Virus record (IMG/VR): IMGVR_UViG_3300049215_000772 | Location: 64,001-128,000 of that record | From: a virus | DNA: 64,000 nucleotides | Direction: 5' to 3' (one strand) | Shown here: positions 24,134-32,330 of the stretch, piece by piece | Numbering within the stretch: position 1 is the stretch's first letter | Layout of the letters: each line of letters opens with the position of its first letter | Made by a program: the position numbers and the translations under genes | The notes under the pieces: model-generated | The model's database searches: none | Seen by the model: the letters and a program-made list of their open reading frames with translations, nothing else | Told to the model about the DNA's origin: nothing

Positions 24134-24517
24134 ATGGCTAAGAGTAAGTTGATTGATGATACAGCGGGCGGTGTCCTGCTGAACACGGAGTCTTACAAGG
24201 CTTTTTCAGTACCGGCAGTCAACGGCGCAAAGCCGGCTGGCTCGCAGGTGCTTATCGAGATTCTGCACCCGCAGGAGTTGTTGGGGACTACCATCCCCAT
24301 CAGTGACAAAACCGACGTGAAGGTTCCTTTGCAGGGCTACGTCCGGGCTGTCGGACCCAATGTGAAGTTGGATGATTGGGGATTCAAGGTTGGTGATCGG
24401 GTTTTGATTTCCGGTAGCGGTGTCATGGTCCCGAACTACGCCAAGTCGCATCGTGAGAGTTTCTTCATGGAGCCTCATTCCATCAAGGGTGTTCTTTCTG
24501 AAGAATACGTCATCTAA
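24134..24517 (+). CDS. GroES/gp31-like co-chaperonin candidate
   Basis: 127 residues. The core has the Cpn10 order of strands: [21 protein letters not shown] (mobile-loop region), [14 protein letters not shown] (GxVxAVG), [19 protein letters not shown] (VGDxVxF) and a C-terminal strand. An extra 30 residues precede the core. Phages such as T4 encode divergent GroES proteins to fold the capsid protein. DnaJ follows 8 bases later, which supports a chaperone role. Confidence 0.6.
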   Translation: MAKSKLIDDTAGGVLLNTESYKAFSVPAVNGAKPAGSQVLIEILHPQELLGTTIPISDKTDVKVPLQGYVRAVGPNVKLDDWGFKVGDRVLISGSGVMVPNYAKSHRESFFMEPHSIKGVLSEEYVI

Positions 24518-24525
24518 GGGGGCTA

Positions 24526-25608
24526 ATGGCTAGAGACTATTATGAGGTCTTAGGCGTAGCCCGAACTGCGACAGAAGAAGAGATCAAGAAAGCATACCGA
24601 CAACTTGCAAGGCAGCACCACCCGGACAGGAATCCGGGCGACAAGGAAGCCGAAACAAGGTTCAAAGAGGTCCAGGAAGCCTACGATACGCTAAGTGACA
24701 AAGAAAAAAAGTCTTTGTACGATTTGCGTGGGCATTCTGGTCCCTCAATGCGATTCAGACGAAAACCAAAACCAGGGTCAGCGCCCAACCCTGGGTTTTC
24801 GTATGAAGATGTTGTTTCCGAGATGTTCGGCGGCAGTGTTTTTCGTGGTCGGAACATTCAAGTTCGAGTTGAAGTTGAACTTCTCGAAGTCCTTACCGGC
24901 TGTACCAAAACCATCAAGATTAAGAAACGCAAGCGTTGCATGACTTGTTCAGGCAACGGCTTCACGGGATTCACACCTTGTTCGGTCTGCGCAGGCTCAG
25001 GCGTCAAGTTGATCCAAGATGCTCCGTTTGATCTTCAGATGGCTTGTCCGGTCTGCCAGGGCAGTGGCAAGGCTGATGTGACTCGTTGCGGAGATTGTCT
25101 AGGCAGTGGGTTTACGCCTATGACAGACAAGATGCTCAACGTGCAGATTCCAGCCGGTATAGGCAATGGCATGGCCGTCCGTATCCGTGGCGAGGGGGAA
25201 GAAGCACAGAAAACGGGAACGCCTGGCGATGTGATGGTGGTCGTGCTGGTGAAGGAACACCCGATTTTCAGGGTTGAGGGGCCGAATTTGGCTGTCGATA
25301 TTCCAGTATCGTACACACAAGTAGCCCTTGGTGGGAAGATTGACATCCCAACTTTGGCTGAAGGCAAGGTAGAAGTAGACATTCCAGCGGGTGCGCAGTC
25401 GAATACAAGATTCCGGCTCAAAGGCCGTGGTTTGCCGACGCCAGCGGGAGTGATGGGTGATCTGGTAGCAACTGTAAAGGTGGAGACACCAAAGGCTTTA
25501 GACGAGGAGTACAAGAAGGTTCTGGAGCAATTGGCGGAACTTGAGAAGAAGGTTGTCACGCCGAGTCGTGAGGCGTGGAACAAAAAAGTCGGCGAAGCAA
25601 CTAAATAG
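24526..25608 (+). CDS. dnaJ: DnaJ/Hsp40 co-chaperone, complete
   Basis: 360 residues. J-domain at 1-70 with HPD at 32-34; a short linker; four CxxCxGxG zinc repeats ([32 protein letters not shown]) in the middle; and two C-terminal substrate-binding domains ([20 protein letters not shown] and [19 protein letters not shown]). This is a full class A DnaJ, able to stimulate host DnaK. The Gly/Phe linker is short. No DnaK or GrpE lies in the window. The gene follows the GroES-like gene directly. Confidence 0.95.
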   Translation: MARDYYEVLGVARTATEEEIKKAYRQLARQHHPDRNPGDKEAETRFKEVQEAYDTLSDKEKKSLYDLRGHSGPSMRFRRKPKPGSAPNPGFSYEDVVSEMFGGSVFRGRNIQVRVEVELLEVLTGCTKTIKIKKRKRCMTCSGNGFTGFTPCSVCAGSGVKLIQDAPFDLQMACPVCQGSGKADVTRCGDCLGSGFTPMTDKMLNVQIPAGIGNGMAVRIRGEGEEAQKTGTPGDVMVVVLVKEHPIFRVEGPNLAVDIPVSYTQVALGGKIDIPTLAEGKVEVDIPAGAQSNTRFRLKGRGLPTPAGVMGDLVATVKVETPKALDEEYKKVLEQLAELEKKVVTPSREAWNKKVGEATK

Positions 25609-25645
25609 TTGTGGTAATGGACTACAGCGCCGATAAGGAGTTCAT

Positions 25646-25900
25646 ATGAATGACAATTTAACGAACAACAAGCTGTTTTGGGTTGTGATCGTTTTGGTAG
25701 CCGCCTTGCTCATCGTAGGAGTCGGAGGCAAGTTCCTGGTTGATAAAGTTTCTGATAGAGTCATCCAGAAGCTACAGAAGGAATACTCACCATCCCCATA
25801 TGGACCTGGCTTCGATCCAGACAAAATCGACGCTGAGAAACTGCGTCAAGGCACCCCTCCAACAAATCCGAACAAAACCGGATGGGAAAATTGGAAGTAA
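25646..25900 (+). CDS. Small membrane protein
   Basis: 84 residues with one N-terminal transmembrane helix (LFWVVIVLVAALLIVGVG) and a Pro-rich soluble tail. AAGGAG precedes the ATG. Its stop abuts the stop of the minus-strand gene with no base between them, so transcripts from both sides meet here. Confidence 0.5.
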   Translation: MNDNLTNNKLFWVVIVLVAALLIVGVGGKFLVDKVSDRVIQKLQKEYSPSPYGPGFDPDKIDAEKLRQGTPPTNPNKTGWENWK

Positions 25901-26248
25901 TCAAGCCATCATGCACTTGGTAATGATCGACGGGTAGTCACTGTGATCGTCGTCTCGCCGCTGGAAGACGACGATCATATTTTTTCCCCTTTCTGGTTTC
26001 CCTTCAATTCTTCTGTATTCGTCATGCGTAAGGAATAGCTTCGTTCCATCCGACAATCCGATGTAAATCGGATTTTTTTTGTCAAGAATATGTTCGATGC
26101 GGGCGGTTTTGCGCACTGTGGGTAGGCCCAGGTCAATCTTGGGCAGCATGGAGGCGATGTCTTTGGTCCAGTGTTCCGGGACCATGATAGCTCCGTGCTT
26201 CTCGACGTACTCGCTCAGTGATATGAAGTCTGCGAAATTCGTTTCCAT
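25901..26248 (-). CDS. Hypothetical protein, minus strand
   Basis: 115 residues, ATG at 26248 with AAGG upstream on the minus strand and a CTAAATAC motif further up. The N-terminus (METNFADFISLSEYV) is amphipathic. The C-terminal half has beta strands around YIGLSDGTKLFLTHDEYRRI. A perfect 10-bp inverted repeat near its 3' end (around 25943-25975) may form a hairpin in the mRNA. No family recognised. Confidence 0.5.
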   Translation of the reverse strand: METNFADFISLSEYVEKHGAIMVPEHWTKDIASMLPKIDLGLPTVRKTARIEHILDKKNPIYIGLSDGTKLFLTHDEYRRIEGKPERGKNMIVVFQRRDDDHSDYPSIITKCMMA

Positions 26249-26280
26249 ATTTACTACCTTGAAGTATTTAGTGACACTCC

Positions 26281-26484
26281 ATGAAAGTTCGAGAACTCAT
26301 TCAAAGGTTGTTGGAATTTGACCGTGACTACGACGTGGTTGTGGCTGAATACTACGCCATTGATGAGGAGAACGCCTTGCGGATCACCCACCATATTGCA
26401 GGACATTTGGTTGATGCTGCTGCCAAGGAGGTCATTTTCATCATTCCAAACAAGGAAGGAAAGATAGCCAATGAAGACATATAA
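26281..26484 (+). CDS. Small hypothetical protein
   Basis: 67 residues beginning MKVRELIQRLLEFDRDYDVVV, a pattern seen in many short phage proteins of unknown role that start with an LxxLxxxD helix followed by a VxV strand. No stronger call is possible. It overlaps the next start. Confidence 0.5.
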   Translation: MKVRELIQRLLEFDRDYDVVVAEYYAIDEENALRITHHIAGHLVDAAAKEVIFIIPNKEGKIANEDI

Positions 26485-26770
26485 GCTGGTTTCATCGCAG
26501 GTTGCCATCCCTGTAATTGTCGAATACCAAGACGAAGAATTTCATGATATTCGGTCAGCCGTTGGGTATGTAAACTACGGTAAAGATCAGGTGTGGTTTC
26601 CGAACAACCCGGAGTTGCAAACGGACATGATGAGACGTGCTGTGTTGGCAACTCTCGATGTTGCGTATCCCAAGGAAGTTGAACTACCACAACATATTCT
26701 CAGACGAGTTGAAGAAATCAAAGCGGGAGAATACGGTCACACCATTCCAAATTACGACAGGAGTGAATAA
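26471..26770 (+). CDS. Hypothetical protein
   Basis: 99 residues; start lies within the 3' end of the previous gene. Beta-rich first half (YKLVSSQVAIPVIVEY) and helical second half. Shares the TAATG-type junction with the next gene. No family recognised. Confidence 0.45.
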   Translation: MKTYKLVSSQVAIPVIVEYQDEEFHDIRSAVGYVNYGKDQVWFPNNPELQTDMMRRAVLATLDVAYPKEVELPQHILRRVEEIKAGEYGHTIPNYDRSE

Positions 26771-27099
26771 TGCAAGGTACAGAACGTATGCGGGTGAAAG
26801 TTGTCTCGATGGGCAACCCCATTGTTGACAAGAGAAAGCCTTGCAATATGCGGCCAGTTACGCTAGAAGGTATATTGGCGTATATTGAGAATACGGTGAG
26901 GGATGAGCGGGTGCGTGAGGAAGTCAAGAAGGCTGCCGTGGCATACCCGTATCAAGCCTTGCCTATGTTCGGGAAGAACATTCGCCAGCATATTGAACGG
27001 GCACAGAAAAAAATCGCTCTTACTCCAGTGAACAAGGGAGAACTCGGTGAAGAAGCGCCAGCCAAAGAAAGCATCAAATATGGAAAAGAAGTGTTCTAA
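26770..27099 (+). CDS. Hypothetical protein
   Basis: 109 residues, basic. A helix-rich centre (YIENTVRDERVREEVKKAA) and a charged tail. It overlaps the dUTPase gene by about 50 bases if the GTG start of that gene is right. Confidence 0.4.
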   Translation: MQGTERMRVKVVSMGNPIVDKRKPCNMRPVTLEGILAYIENTVRDERVREEVKKAAVAYPYQALPMFGKNIRQHIERAQKKIALTPVNKGELGEEAPAKESIKYGKEVF

Positions 27100-27553
27100 C
27101 AACAGGATTCCGGCTGACATCGTTCCAGATGACGCCATGTTCATTCCGATGTATAAAACGCCCGGCAGCGCCGCAGCGGACCTGGTAGCCAACATTGAGC
27201 CGGACGGCGCTGGTCGCCGAGAGATCAAGATCGGACCAGGCCACATTGTTACCATTGATTGCGGCTTCCGAATGGCCCTGAAGCCGGGCTGGGAAGTACA
27301 AATCCGTGCCCGTAGTGGACTAGCTCGCCAGGGCATTCAAGTCACCAACGGCATTGGCACCATCGACGAAGACTATCGTGGACGGGTGCAGGTGATTCTC
27401 AACAACGCTGGGCGTGAGATTGTCGTCATCAAACATGGTGACAGAATTGCTCAGGCGGCTCTCAAGCCAGTGTACTATTTCGCCTGGAATGTTGTTACTG
27501 AGTTGGATGATACCACTCGTGGGCAGGGTGGGTTCGGGAGTACCGGCAAGTGA
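27047..27553 (+). CDS. dut: dUTP diphosphatase (trimeric dUTPase)
   Basis: 168 residues. All five motifs are present: PGSAAADLVA (1), ARSGLA (2), NGIGTIDEDYRG (3) with the catalytic Asp, GDRIAQ (4), and RGQGGFGSTG (5), the flexible Phe-containing lid. It hydrolyses dUTP to dUMP, keeping uracil out of DNA and feeding dTMP synthesis. The GTG at 27047 follows AAGGGAG with good spacing; an ATG at 27080 is the alternative. Confidence 0.93.
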   Translation: MKKRQPKKASNMEKKCSNNRIPADIVPDDAMFIPMYKTPGSAAADLVANIEPDGAGRREIKIGPGHIVTIDCGFRMALKPGWEVQIRARSGLARQGIQVTNGIGTIDEDYRGRVQVILNNAGREIVVIKHGDRIAQAALKPVYYFAWNVVTELDDTTRGQGGFGSTGK

Positions 27554-27747
27554 TTAAGCCTGCAATAATGAACAAGGTGCGTGAAGCAATTCGCTCCTTG
27601 GAGGGTCAGGGCGTAGATTTGTCTACGGCGTCTCACGCATCCATTGTTCCGTTGTTGGATGACGCCAGGCTTGCGGCTATGGTGCTGAGTGTGTTCCGTG
27701 GATATACAACTGATGAGGACGTGCAATGGCATTTCGTGAGAAGATGA
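27550..27747 (+). CDS. Small hypothetical protein
   Basis: 65 residues, GTG start overlapping the dUTPase stop (GTGA). Helical, with no cysteine or recognisable motif. Coupled at both ends to neighbours. Confidence 0.4.
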   Translation: MIKPAIMNKVREAIRSLEGQGVDLSTASHASIVPLLDDARLAAMVLSVFRGYTTDEDVQWHFVRR

Positions 27748-28049
27748 AAAATCCCTGGGTGAAGGAAAAAGCCAGTGATAAGCTGCGAGAACTTGTGGGC
27801 GAGAAGGACTTCTACGGTGGCAGGTTCCCACCAGATGGACAATGGTTTTCGACGGGTAGAAGGATCGAGCCTTGTTCGGTTTGCGGTTGCGAGTCGGTAA
27901 CTTTCGTACAAGAAGTTGATGAAAATAGCCCGCATCGCTTGTGCAAACGAGGCGGTCAGTGTATTTGGTTGTGCGAGAAGCACGAGAAGGAATACTACTA
28001 CCTGTGGAGAGACAATCATGTACGACGCAATCAACGAAGCGTTTCTTGA
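27726..28049 (+). CDS. Zinc-binding hypothetical protein
   Basis: 107 residues. A basic N-terminus is followed by CSVCGCES and later HRLCKRGGQCIWLCEKH, a spacing that could hold one or two zinc ions. Overlaps both neighbours. Function unknown. Confidence 0.45.
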   Translation: MAFREKMKNPWVKEKASDKLRELVGEKDFYGGRFPPDGQWFSTGRRIEPCSVCGCESVTFVQEVDENSPHRLCKRGGQCIWLCEKHEKEYYYLWRDNHVRRNQRSVS

Positions 28050-28254
28050 GTTTGCTCTCACCTGCAAATTCATGATGAATCGTGGCTGGGAATTCGGCGA
28101 GATTAACTATGGTGAACGTAGGCTCGGCATCGGTTCTTCTTTGAAGATTCGACGAGGCGATGAGGAACACGATGTCTATTGCGCCGAGGACATGGCACAC
28201 ATCCTTGAAAAAGAGTGCTATGAAGAAGATCGAAAGAAATGGGAGAGTAGATGA
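28018..28254 (+). CDS. Small hypothetical protein
   Basis: 78 residues; ATG 28018 preceded by GGAGAG. Helical start then strands (RRLGIGSSLKIRRGDEEHDVYC). Joins the next gene by an ATGA overlap. Confidence 0.45.
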   Translation: MYDAINEAFLEFALTCKFMMNRGWEFGEINYGERRLGIGSSLKIRRGDEEHDVYCAEDMAHILEKECYEEDRKKWESR

Positions 28255-28460
28255 AAGTATTTGCAGTGATTTCCGTCGCCCGACAGGTTGAGGGTGAATA
28301 TGTCGTTGTCAAGGTCGAGAAGGCGTTCCTTCAAGCATCAAAGGCAGACGAATATGCGAAATCCATCGCAAGATCATACACGGAATCCATCCCAACAGCA
28401 ACCGGCCCCATTCAATGTGTCTGTGAACGTGGGGTCTTCGAGATGGATATTGAAGAATGA
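28251..28460 (+). CDS. Small hypothetical protein
   Basis: 69 residues. A compact alpha/beta pattern: VFAVISVARQVEGEYVVVKVEKAF, then a helix of Ala/Lys, then a short strand. This is common among small phage proteins. No specific family recognised. Confidence 0.45.
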   Translation: MKVFAVISVARQVEGEYVVVKVEKAFLQASKADEYAKSIARSYTESIPTATGPIQCVCERGVFEMDIEE

Positions 28461-28479
28461 CACGTCCTAAAGGAGAACT

Positions 28480-29220
28480 ATGCCCGTATCAGAATTGGTT
28501 CCGCACAACCCACTAGAAGGTGAGCGGGCCGAAATAGCAATTCCGCTTCACGAGAACACAGCAGAACAGGTTTCCATCATCGTCGTCCACAAGGACCGCC
28601 CGGAATACTTGAATATCTGTCTTCAGTCGATTGCGGTCACATCTTACAACAACAACTACGAAATCATCGTAGTTGACAACAACAGTGGCAAAGATTCGCA
28701 GGCTTTCCTCAACGACATCGAGTCCGAGGTCAAGCTGGTGCGTAACGACAAGAATTTGTACTGGTCAGCCGCTTGTAACAAGGGCGTCCAGAAGGCAGAC
28801 AAAAACTCGAAGTACCTCGTGTTTCTGCACTCGGATGTTGTAATTACGAATCCAGCCTGGCTGGATGTGCTTATCAATGTTGCCGAGTCTAAAAATGCCG
28901 GCATGGTGGGGATTGACACTCAATCTTACATGATGGGCAGTCAAAAGGTAGAATTCATTCAGGAGTACATGCTTCTCATGACTCGTGAATGCTGGAATGA
29001 CATCGGCCCGTGGCCCGAACAGCTTCCGCTGGTCGGCAACGCCTTCGTCATGACCCTCAAGGCGCAGAACCTTGGGCACAGCCCACAGGTCATGAAGAAC
29101 CCCATCTGTCATCACTACAAGATATTCGGCATTGACATCAACGAATATGAACGCCTCACTGAGCAGGCAATGGTGACGATTCCTAAGTTGTTGTCTGATG
29201 TCAATTCGAGAGCAGTCTAA
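28480..29220 (+). CDS. Family 2 glycosyltransferase (GT-A fold)
   Basis: 246 residues. Opens with VSIIVVHKDRPEYLNICLQSI and EIIVVDNNSGKD, the nucleotide-sugar half of GT2 enzymes. The metal-binding DxD site is represented by HSD in VFLHSDVVI. A WPEQLPLVGNAFVM segment follows. It resembles rhamnosyl- or other sugar transferases acting on polysaccharide, DNA bases or virion protein. AAAGGAGAA precedes the ATG and the stop overlaps the next ATG. Confidence 0.8.
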   Translation: MPVSELVPHNPLEGERAEIAIPLHENTAEQVSIIVVHKDRPEYLNICLQSIAVTSYNNNYEIIVVDNNSGKDSQAFLNDIESEVKLVRNDKNLYWSAACNKGVQKADKNSKYLVFLHSDVVITNPAWLDVLINVAESKNAGMVGIDTQSYMMGSQKVEFIQEYMLLMTRECWNDIGPWPEQLPLVGNAFVMTLKAQNLGHSPQVMKNPICHHYKIFGIDINEYERLTEQAMVTIPKLLSDVNSRAV

Positions 29221-29423
29221 TGGCTAACTTCAAAATATACGAAGAAATGTTGACTGAATATAACTTCGTGGACGACTTTCAGAAGCCGAACGAGTTGTTC
29301 GAGGCGGAAGCCGACTCCCCTGATGAGGCTTATCGTCAATTTGTTGAACAATTCCCCCACAAGGCCCGCACGCAAGTTATTGTGAAGTCCGGTCGGCTTG
29401 AGAAGCGTTTCGGTCATGACTGA
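29220..29423 (+). CDS. Small hypothetical protein
   Basis: 67 residues, coupled to the glycosyltransferase (TAATG). Starts MANFKIYEEMLTEYNF. Its last 47 bases overlap the end of the minus-strand metallopeptidase gene. Confidence 0.4.
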   Translation: MANFKIYEEMLTEYNFVDDFQKPNELFEAEADSPDEAYRQFVEQFPHKARTQVIVKSGRLEKRFGHD

Positions 29424-29904
29424 CCTTGCCTTGGGGCACTTTGTTCTTGATGAAGGCCATCCATTCAGGGTGGTGGTAGATGATTAGCTTATGCTTGGCG
29501 TAACAGCAAGCATAAGACATGCAGAAGATTTCTTCGGGGTCTTGGTCCAGGGCGTCGGTCTTCTGAGTTTTTTCCACTTGTTTGGCGTGGGCGTTTTTTG
29601 TTTTCTTGACGAGATCGGCCCACTCCTTCTTGAGTTGTGGCGTCATCAGGTACTCGTAGACCAAGTGGGCAATTTCATGTAACGTCGTGAATTCACGTCC
29701 GTAATTCCACGGCGCAGCTACAGTGATCTTGTCCTTGTAGATCAGCCCAATGTTGCCTTTATCACCTTTCATGGTGTTGCCAGGCTGGTACTTGAACTTG
29801 TAACCATCAAGCAGTTTGGCGTGGCCTGCCGGCAACTTCCGAATCATGGCTGAGACATTTTCTTCTTCTTCGGTTTCCAGAAGGAAATCTTTGAATGTTG
29901 TCAT
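29377..29904 (-). CDS. HExxH metallopeptidase-like protein, minus strand
   Basis: 175 residues; start at 29904 gives the N-terminus MTTFKDFLLETEEEE, and a longer frame to 29973 would run into the non-coding RNA. The zinc-peptidase motif HEIAH lies near residue 90 in REFTTLHEIAHLVYEYLM, and an acidic residue further on (DQDPEEIFCM) could be the third ligand. Similar small zincin-like proteins occur in phages and anti-toxin modules. The target is unknown. The promoter of the divergent RNA gene overlaps its start. Confidence 0.65.
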   Translation of the reverse strand: MTTFKDFLLETEEEENVSAMIRKLPAGHAKLLDGYKFKYQPGNTMKGDKGNIGLIYKDKITVAAPWNYGREFTTLHEIAHLVYEYLMTPQLKKEWADLVKKTKNAHAKQVEKTQKTDALDQDPEEIFCMSYACCYAKHKLIIYHHPEWMAFIKNKVPQGKVSHDRNASQADRTSQ

Positions 29905-29925
29905 GATGATATATAGCTGTAGAAT
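29898..29925 (+). promoter_or_regulatory. Promoter of the large structured RNA
   Basis: -35 TTGTCA at 29898-29903, 16-bp spacer, -10 TAGAAT at 29920-29925. It overlaps the start of the divergent metallopeptidase gene and points into a gene-free, highly structured region. Confidence 0.55.
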
Positions 29926-29931
29926 GCAGTA

Positions 29932-30366
29932 AATCACGGCCCCGTCAGGGGAGGAGCCGATTGCCTCAAACATCGGGGTGGGTCAGACCAACCTTATCGG
30001 TTCGACGTAGTGTCCTCAACGTAATGAGGCGTGGCGTCCACTAGCCTAGAAAAGTGGATAGGTGACGAAACGACCGAAAACTGACGGAAAGCCCTTGGGA
30101 GCAGCAATCCCATACCGTGAGTAGGAATCTTTGTTGGTCATTACGAATCGTTCATTGCAGCACGTCCTATAGGACGAAGGAAGTTGAGGGTTATTTTGCC
30201 GCATAACCTTCAAAACCCAAGCTGGCTTCCTTCAAGTCTTGGGACCGGCCATCGGTAGTTCGACAGAGTAAGCCTTCCGAGAAAGTTGGCCTGGGCCTCC
30301 CAACCCTGTGATTAACTACGAGATTTCCGGTAAGCCCTGTGTGATAAACACAGGGCTTATTTTATT
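29932..30366 (+). ncRNA. Large structured non-coding RNA of unknown class
   Basis: About 435 bases with no credible open frame, bounded by a promoter and a strong terminator. Many helices can be drawn: CCCC/GGGG, CCGAT/ATCGG, CCTCA/TGAGG, TGGGA/TCCCA, CGTCC/GGACG, and GAAGGAAG/CTTCCTTC enclosing a TTGAGGGTTAT/ATAACCTTCAA hairpin. A probable H-type pseudoknot combines TCCACT/AGTGGA with a loop CCTA pairing to a downstream TAGG. Conserved pieces of RNase P RNA, tmRNA, group I and group II introns were looked for and not found. It may be one of the large ornate phage RNAs or a new class. Confidence 0.6.
30331..30366 (+). terminator. Rho-independent terminator of the structured RNA
   Basis: A 12-bp perfect stem (30331-30342 with 30348-30359), 5-base loop, then a T-rich tail (TTTTATT). 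It ends the non-coding RNA about 40 bases before the next gene. Confidence 0.88.
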
Positions 30367-30406
30367 CTGAGGGATATATACTTCTGAGCCAGCTACAGGA
30401 GGTAAC

Positions 30407-30976
30407 ATGGCACGGAAGATCATTTGCACCGTTCCTCAAGGTGCCATCAAGACAGAAGTTCTTGATGTAAGACAAAACACCAACTTTTCTTGCGGCGCTG
30501 CCGCACTTCATGCTGTTTGTGCATATTGGGGCGTCGGACCAGAAAGTGAATACGACTACATGAAGTCGCTTCACTCCGATCCCAGCATGGGTACGACCCC
30601 GCAACACATCATTGAATATGCAAAGCATCGTGGTTTGAAAGTTGATGCGAGGGATTGTATGACTGTTTTGGACCTGAAGACCCATCTCGACAAGGGCCGT
30701 CCCGTCATCGTTCTCATTCAGGCGTGGGGCGACAAGAAGCGCTATCGAGACTATGATGAGAATGGACACTATGTCGTGGCTATTGGCTACGACGATAAGC
30801 GAATTTACTTCGAGGAGCCTGTAATGTTGGGACACCGGGCATTTCTCACCTACAAGGAGTTCGACGAGCGTTGGCACGACGAGGACGCTTTTGGTAGGAA
30901 GTATATTCGTTATGGCATGGCTATGTGGAAGAAAGGAAAGCCGAGCCTGATTCATCAGGCAGAAAAGATCGGTTGA
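30407..30976 (+). CDS. C39-like papain-fold cysteine peptidase
   Basis: 189 residues. Catalytic Cys in NFSCGAAALHAVC near residue 29, and catalytic His in GHYVVAIGYDD near residue 121 followed by YFEEP, where the third active-site residue would sit. This matches the C39 peptidase pattern of bacteriocin-processing and related enzymes. There is no transporter domain or signal peptide, so it acts in the cytoplasm or is packaged. The start has GGAGG upstream. Possible substrates include host or phage propeptides. Confidence 0.75.
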   Translation: MARKIICTVPQGAIKTEVLDVRQNTNFSCGAAALHAVCAYWGVGPESEYDYMKSLHSDPSMGTTPQHIIEYAKHRGLKVDARDCMTVLDLKTHLDKGRPVIVLIQAWGDKKRYRDYDENGHYVVAIGYDDKRIYFEEPVMLGHRAFLTYKEFDERWHDEDAFGRKYIRYGMAMWKKGKPSLIHQAEKIG

Positions 30977-30990
30977 TACTTAACTACATC

Positions 30991-31176
30991 ATGCAACCAG
31001 TGTTAGACTCGATCAGACGCTTGTGGGAAGGGAACGGCTTCAGGATGGAGATCAAAGACGCTCCGAATGGAGCCGTGACCTTCGACAAGATGTTGATAGT
31101 ATTCAACGAATCCAACAAGATTCGCTCTCTGTATTTTTACTCTTCCAAAGAGGACAAAATCCTTGGGTGCTTCTAA
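30991..31176 (+). CDS. Small hypothetical protein
   Basis: 61 residues from ATG 30991; a TTG at 30973 overlapping the upstream stop is an alternative. Short strands (FRMEIKDAPNGAVTFDKMLIVF). Little support beyond an intact frame between two coupled genes. Confidence 0.35.
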   Translation: MQPVLDSIRRLWEGNGFRMEIKDAPNGAVTFDKMLIVFNESNKIRSLYFYSSKEDKILGCF

Positions 31177-31187
31177 ATAAGGGTATC

Positions 31188-31880
31188 ATGGCAAAGAAAA
31201 ACACACCCGCAACGAAGTCCGAACACAAAGCAGGAGGCAAGCGGTCGGGTCCGTTCCACCTGGAATTTCTCAACCAGGCACAAAAAATGGCCTGGGGAGC
31301 CTTCGACCAACATGACGTACTTTTCCTTCTCGGCCCAGCGGGGTGTGGTAAAACGCACCTTGCTTGCGCTTTCGCCATCAGTGAACTTCTCGCCAAGAAG
31401 AAACGCAAGATCGTACTAACCCGCCCTATTGTGGAAGCCGGCGAAAGCCTTGGCTATTTGCCGGGCACGTTTGACGAGAAGGTGAATCCCTACATGATGC
31501 CGATGTATGATTGCATCGAGAAAATGCTCGGTCCCACCTATGATGGCAACTCGCAGCGGGAGCAAATTAACCGTGCGATGGAAGTGGCCCCGATAGCGTA
31601 TATGCGGGGTCGTACATTTGACAATGCCGTGTGTATCTTCGACGAGGCTCAAAATGCTACGAGGATGCAGTTGAAGCTGTTCATGACCCGTTTCGGCGTG
31701 AACTCCAAGATCATTATCACGGGCGACCCAATGCAAAGCGACATTCGTGACCCTGCTTTGATGGATGTCGTCAAGAAACTTGAGGATTTGCAGGGAATTG
31801 GGGTTATCCACTTCAAGGCCAATAGCATTGTGCGGCACCCGTTGATTGCCAACATCCTCGAAAGGCTGGAGGACAAGTAA
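31188..31880 (+). CDS. phoH: PhoH-like P-loop ATPase
   Basis: 230 residues; ATG 31188 chosen because the longer frame back to 31023 overlaps another gene. Walker A GPAGCGKT at 49-56 and Walker B CIFDEAQN around 149-156 match PhoH (LGPAGTGKT and FIDEAQN). The VLTRPIVEAGESLGYLPG segment and IITGDPMQSD sensor are also family hallmarks. PhoH is widespread in phages; proposed roles involve RNA metabolism or phosphate stress, but its function is not settled. The stop overlaps the next ATG. Confidence 0.93.
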   Translation: MAKKNTPATKSEHKAGGKRSGPFHLEFLNQAQKMAWGAFDQHDVLFLLGPAGCGKTHLACAFAISELLAKKKRKIVLTRPIVEAGESLGYLPGTFDEKVNPYMMPMYDCIEKMLGPTYDGNSQREQINRAMEVAPIAYMRGRTFDNAVCIFDEAQNATRMQLKLFMTRFGVNSKIIITGDPMQSDIRDPALMDVVKKLEDLQGIGVIHFKANSIVRHPLIANILERLEDK

Positions 31881-32320
31881 TGTCTGCAAAAGTTACATCG
31901 AACGGAGAATACGCCAACAACTTACTGTTGTTGATTTTCAACGCTACGCCTTTTGCGAACATGGCGGATAACGCTGCTAGTAGTCCGTTTACGAACTTGT
32001 ACGTCAGCTTGCATACCGGCAGCCCCGGTGCTTCGGGCGATCAAACCACCAACGAGGCAACTTATGTTGGTTACTCTCGTGTTGCCGTGGCGAGAACTTC
32101 GGGCGGCTGGACTGTCACGGGTAATTCCGTCAGCCCAGCCTCGAACATTTTCTTCCCCCAGGCGACAGGTGGCTCGGAAACTGAAACTTTCTTTGGTATT
32201 GGTACTGCTTCTTCTGGCGCTGGACACCTTCTCTATTTCGGCGCACTCAGTCCTACAATTGCCGTCTCTAACGGAGTTACACCGGAAATTCAAACTGGTA
32301 CAGCCATCTCCGAAAGCTAA
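31880..32320 (+). CDS. Phage surface or tail-type structural protein
   Basis: 146 residues, Ser/Thr/Gly-rich and beta-strand dominated. Segments such as FTNLYVSLHTGSPG, NEATYVGYSRVAVAR and FFGIGTASSGAGHLLYFGAL are typical of a small protein family found next to phage tail genes. It overlaps PhoH by one base. Exact location in the virion is unknown. Confidence 0.6.
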   Translation: MSAKVTSNGEYANNLLLLIFNATPFANMADNAASSPFTNLYVSLHTGSPGASGDQTTNEATYVGYSRVAVARTSGGWTVTGNSVSPASNIFFPQATGGSETETFFGIGTASSGAGHLLYFGALSPTIAVSNGVTPEIQTGTAISES

Positions 32321-32330
32321 AGGAGGATGA

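Noticed and set aside
29932-30366. RNase P RNA or group I/II intron
   Set aside because: Size fits, but the conserved P4 strands of RNase P, the group I core and group II domain V are not present.
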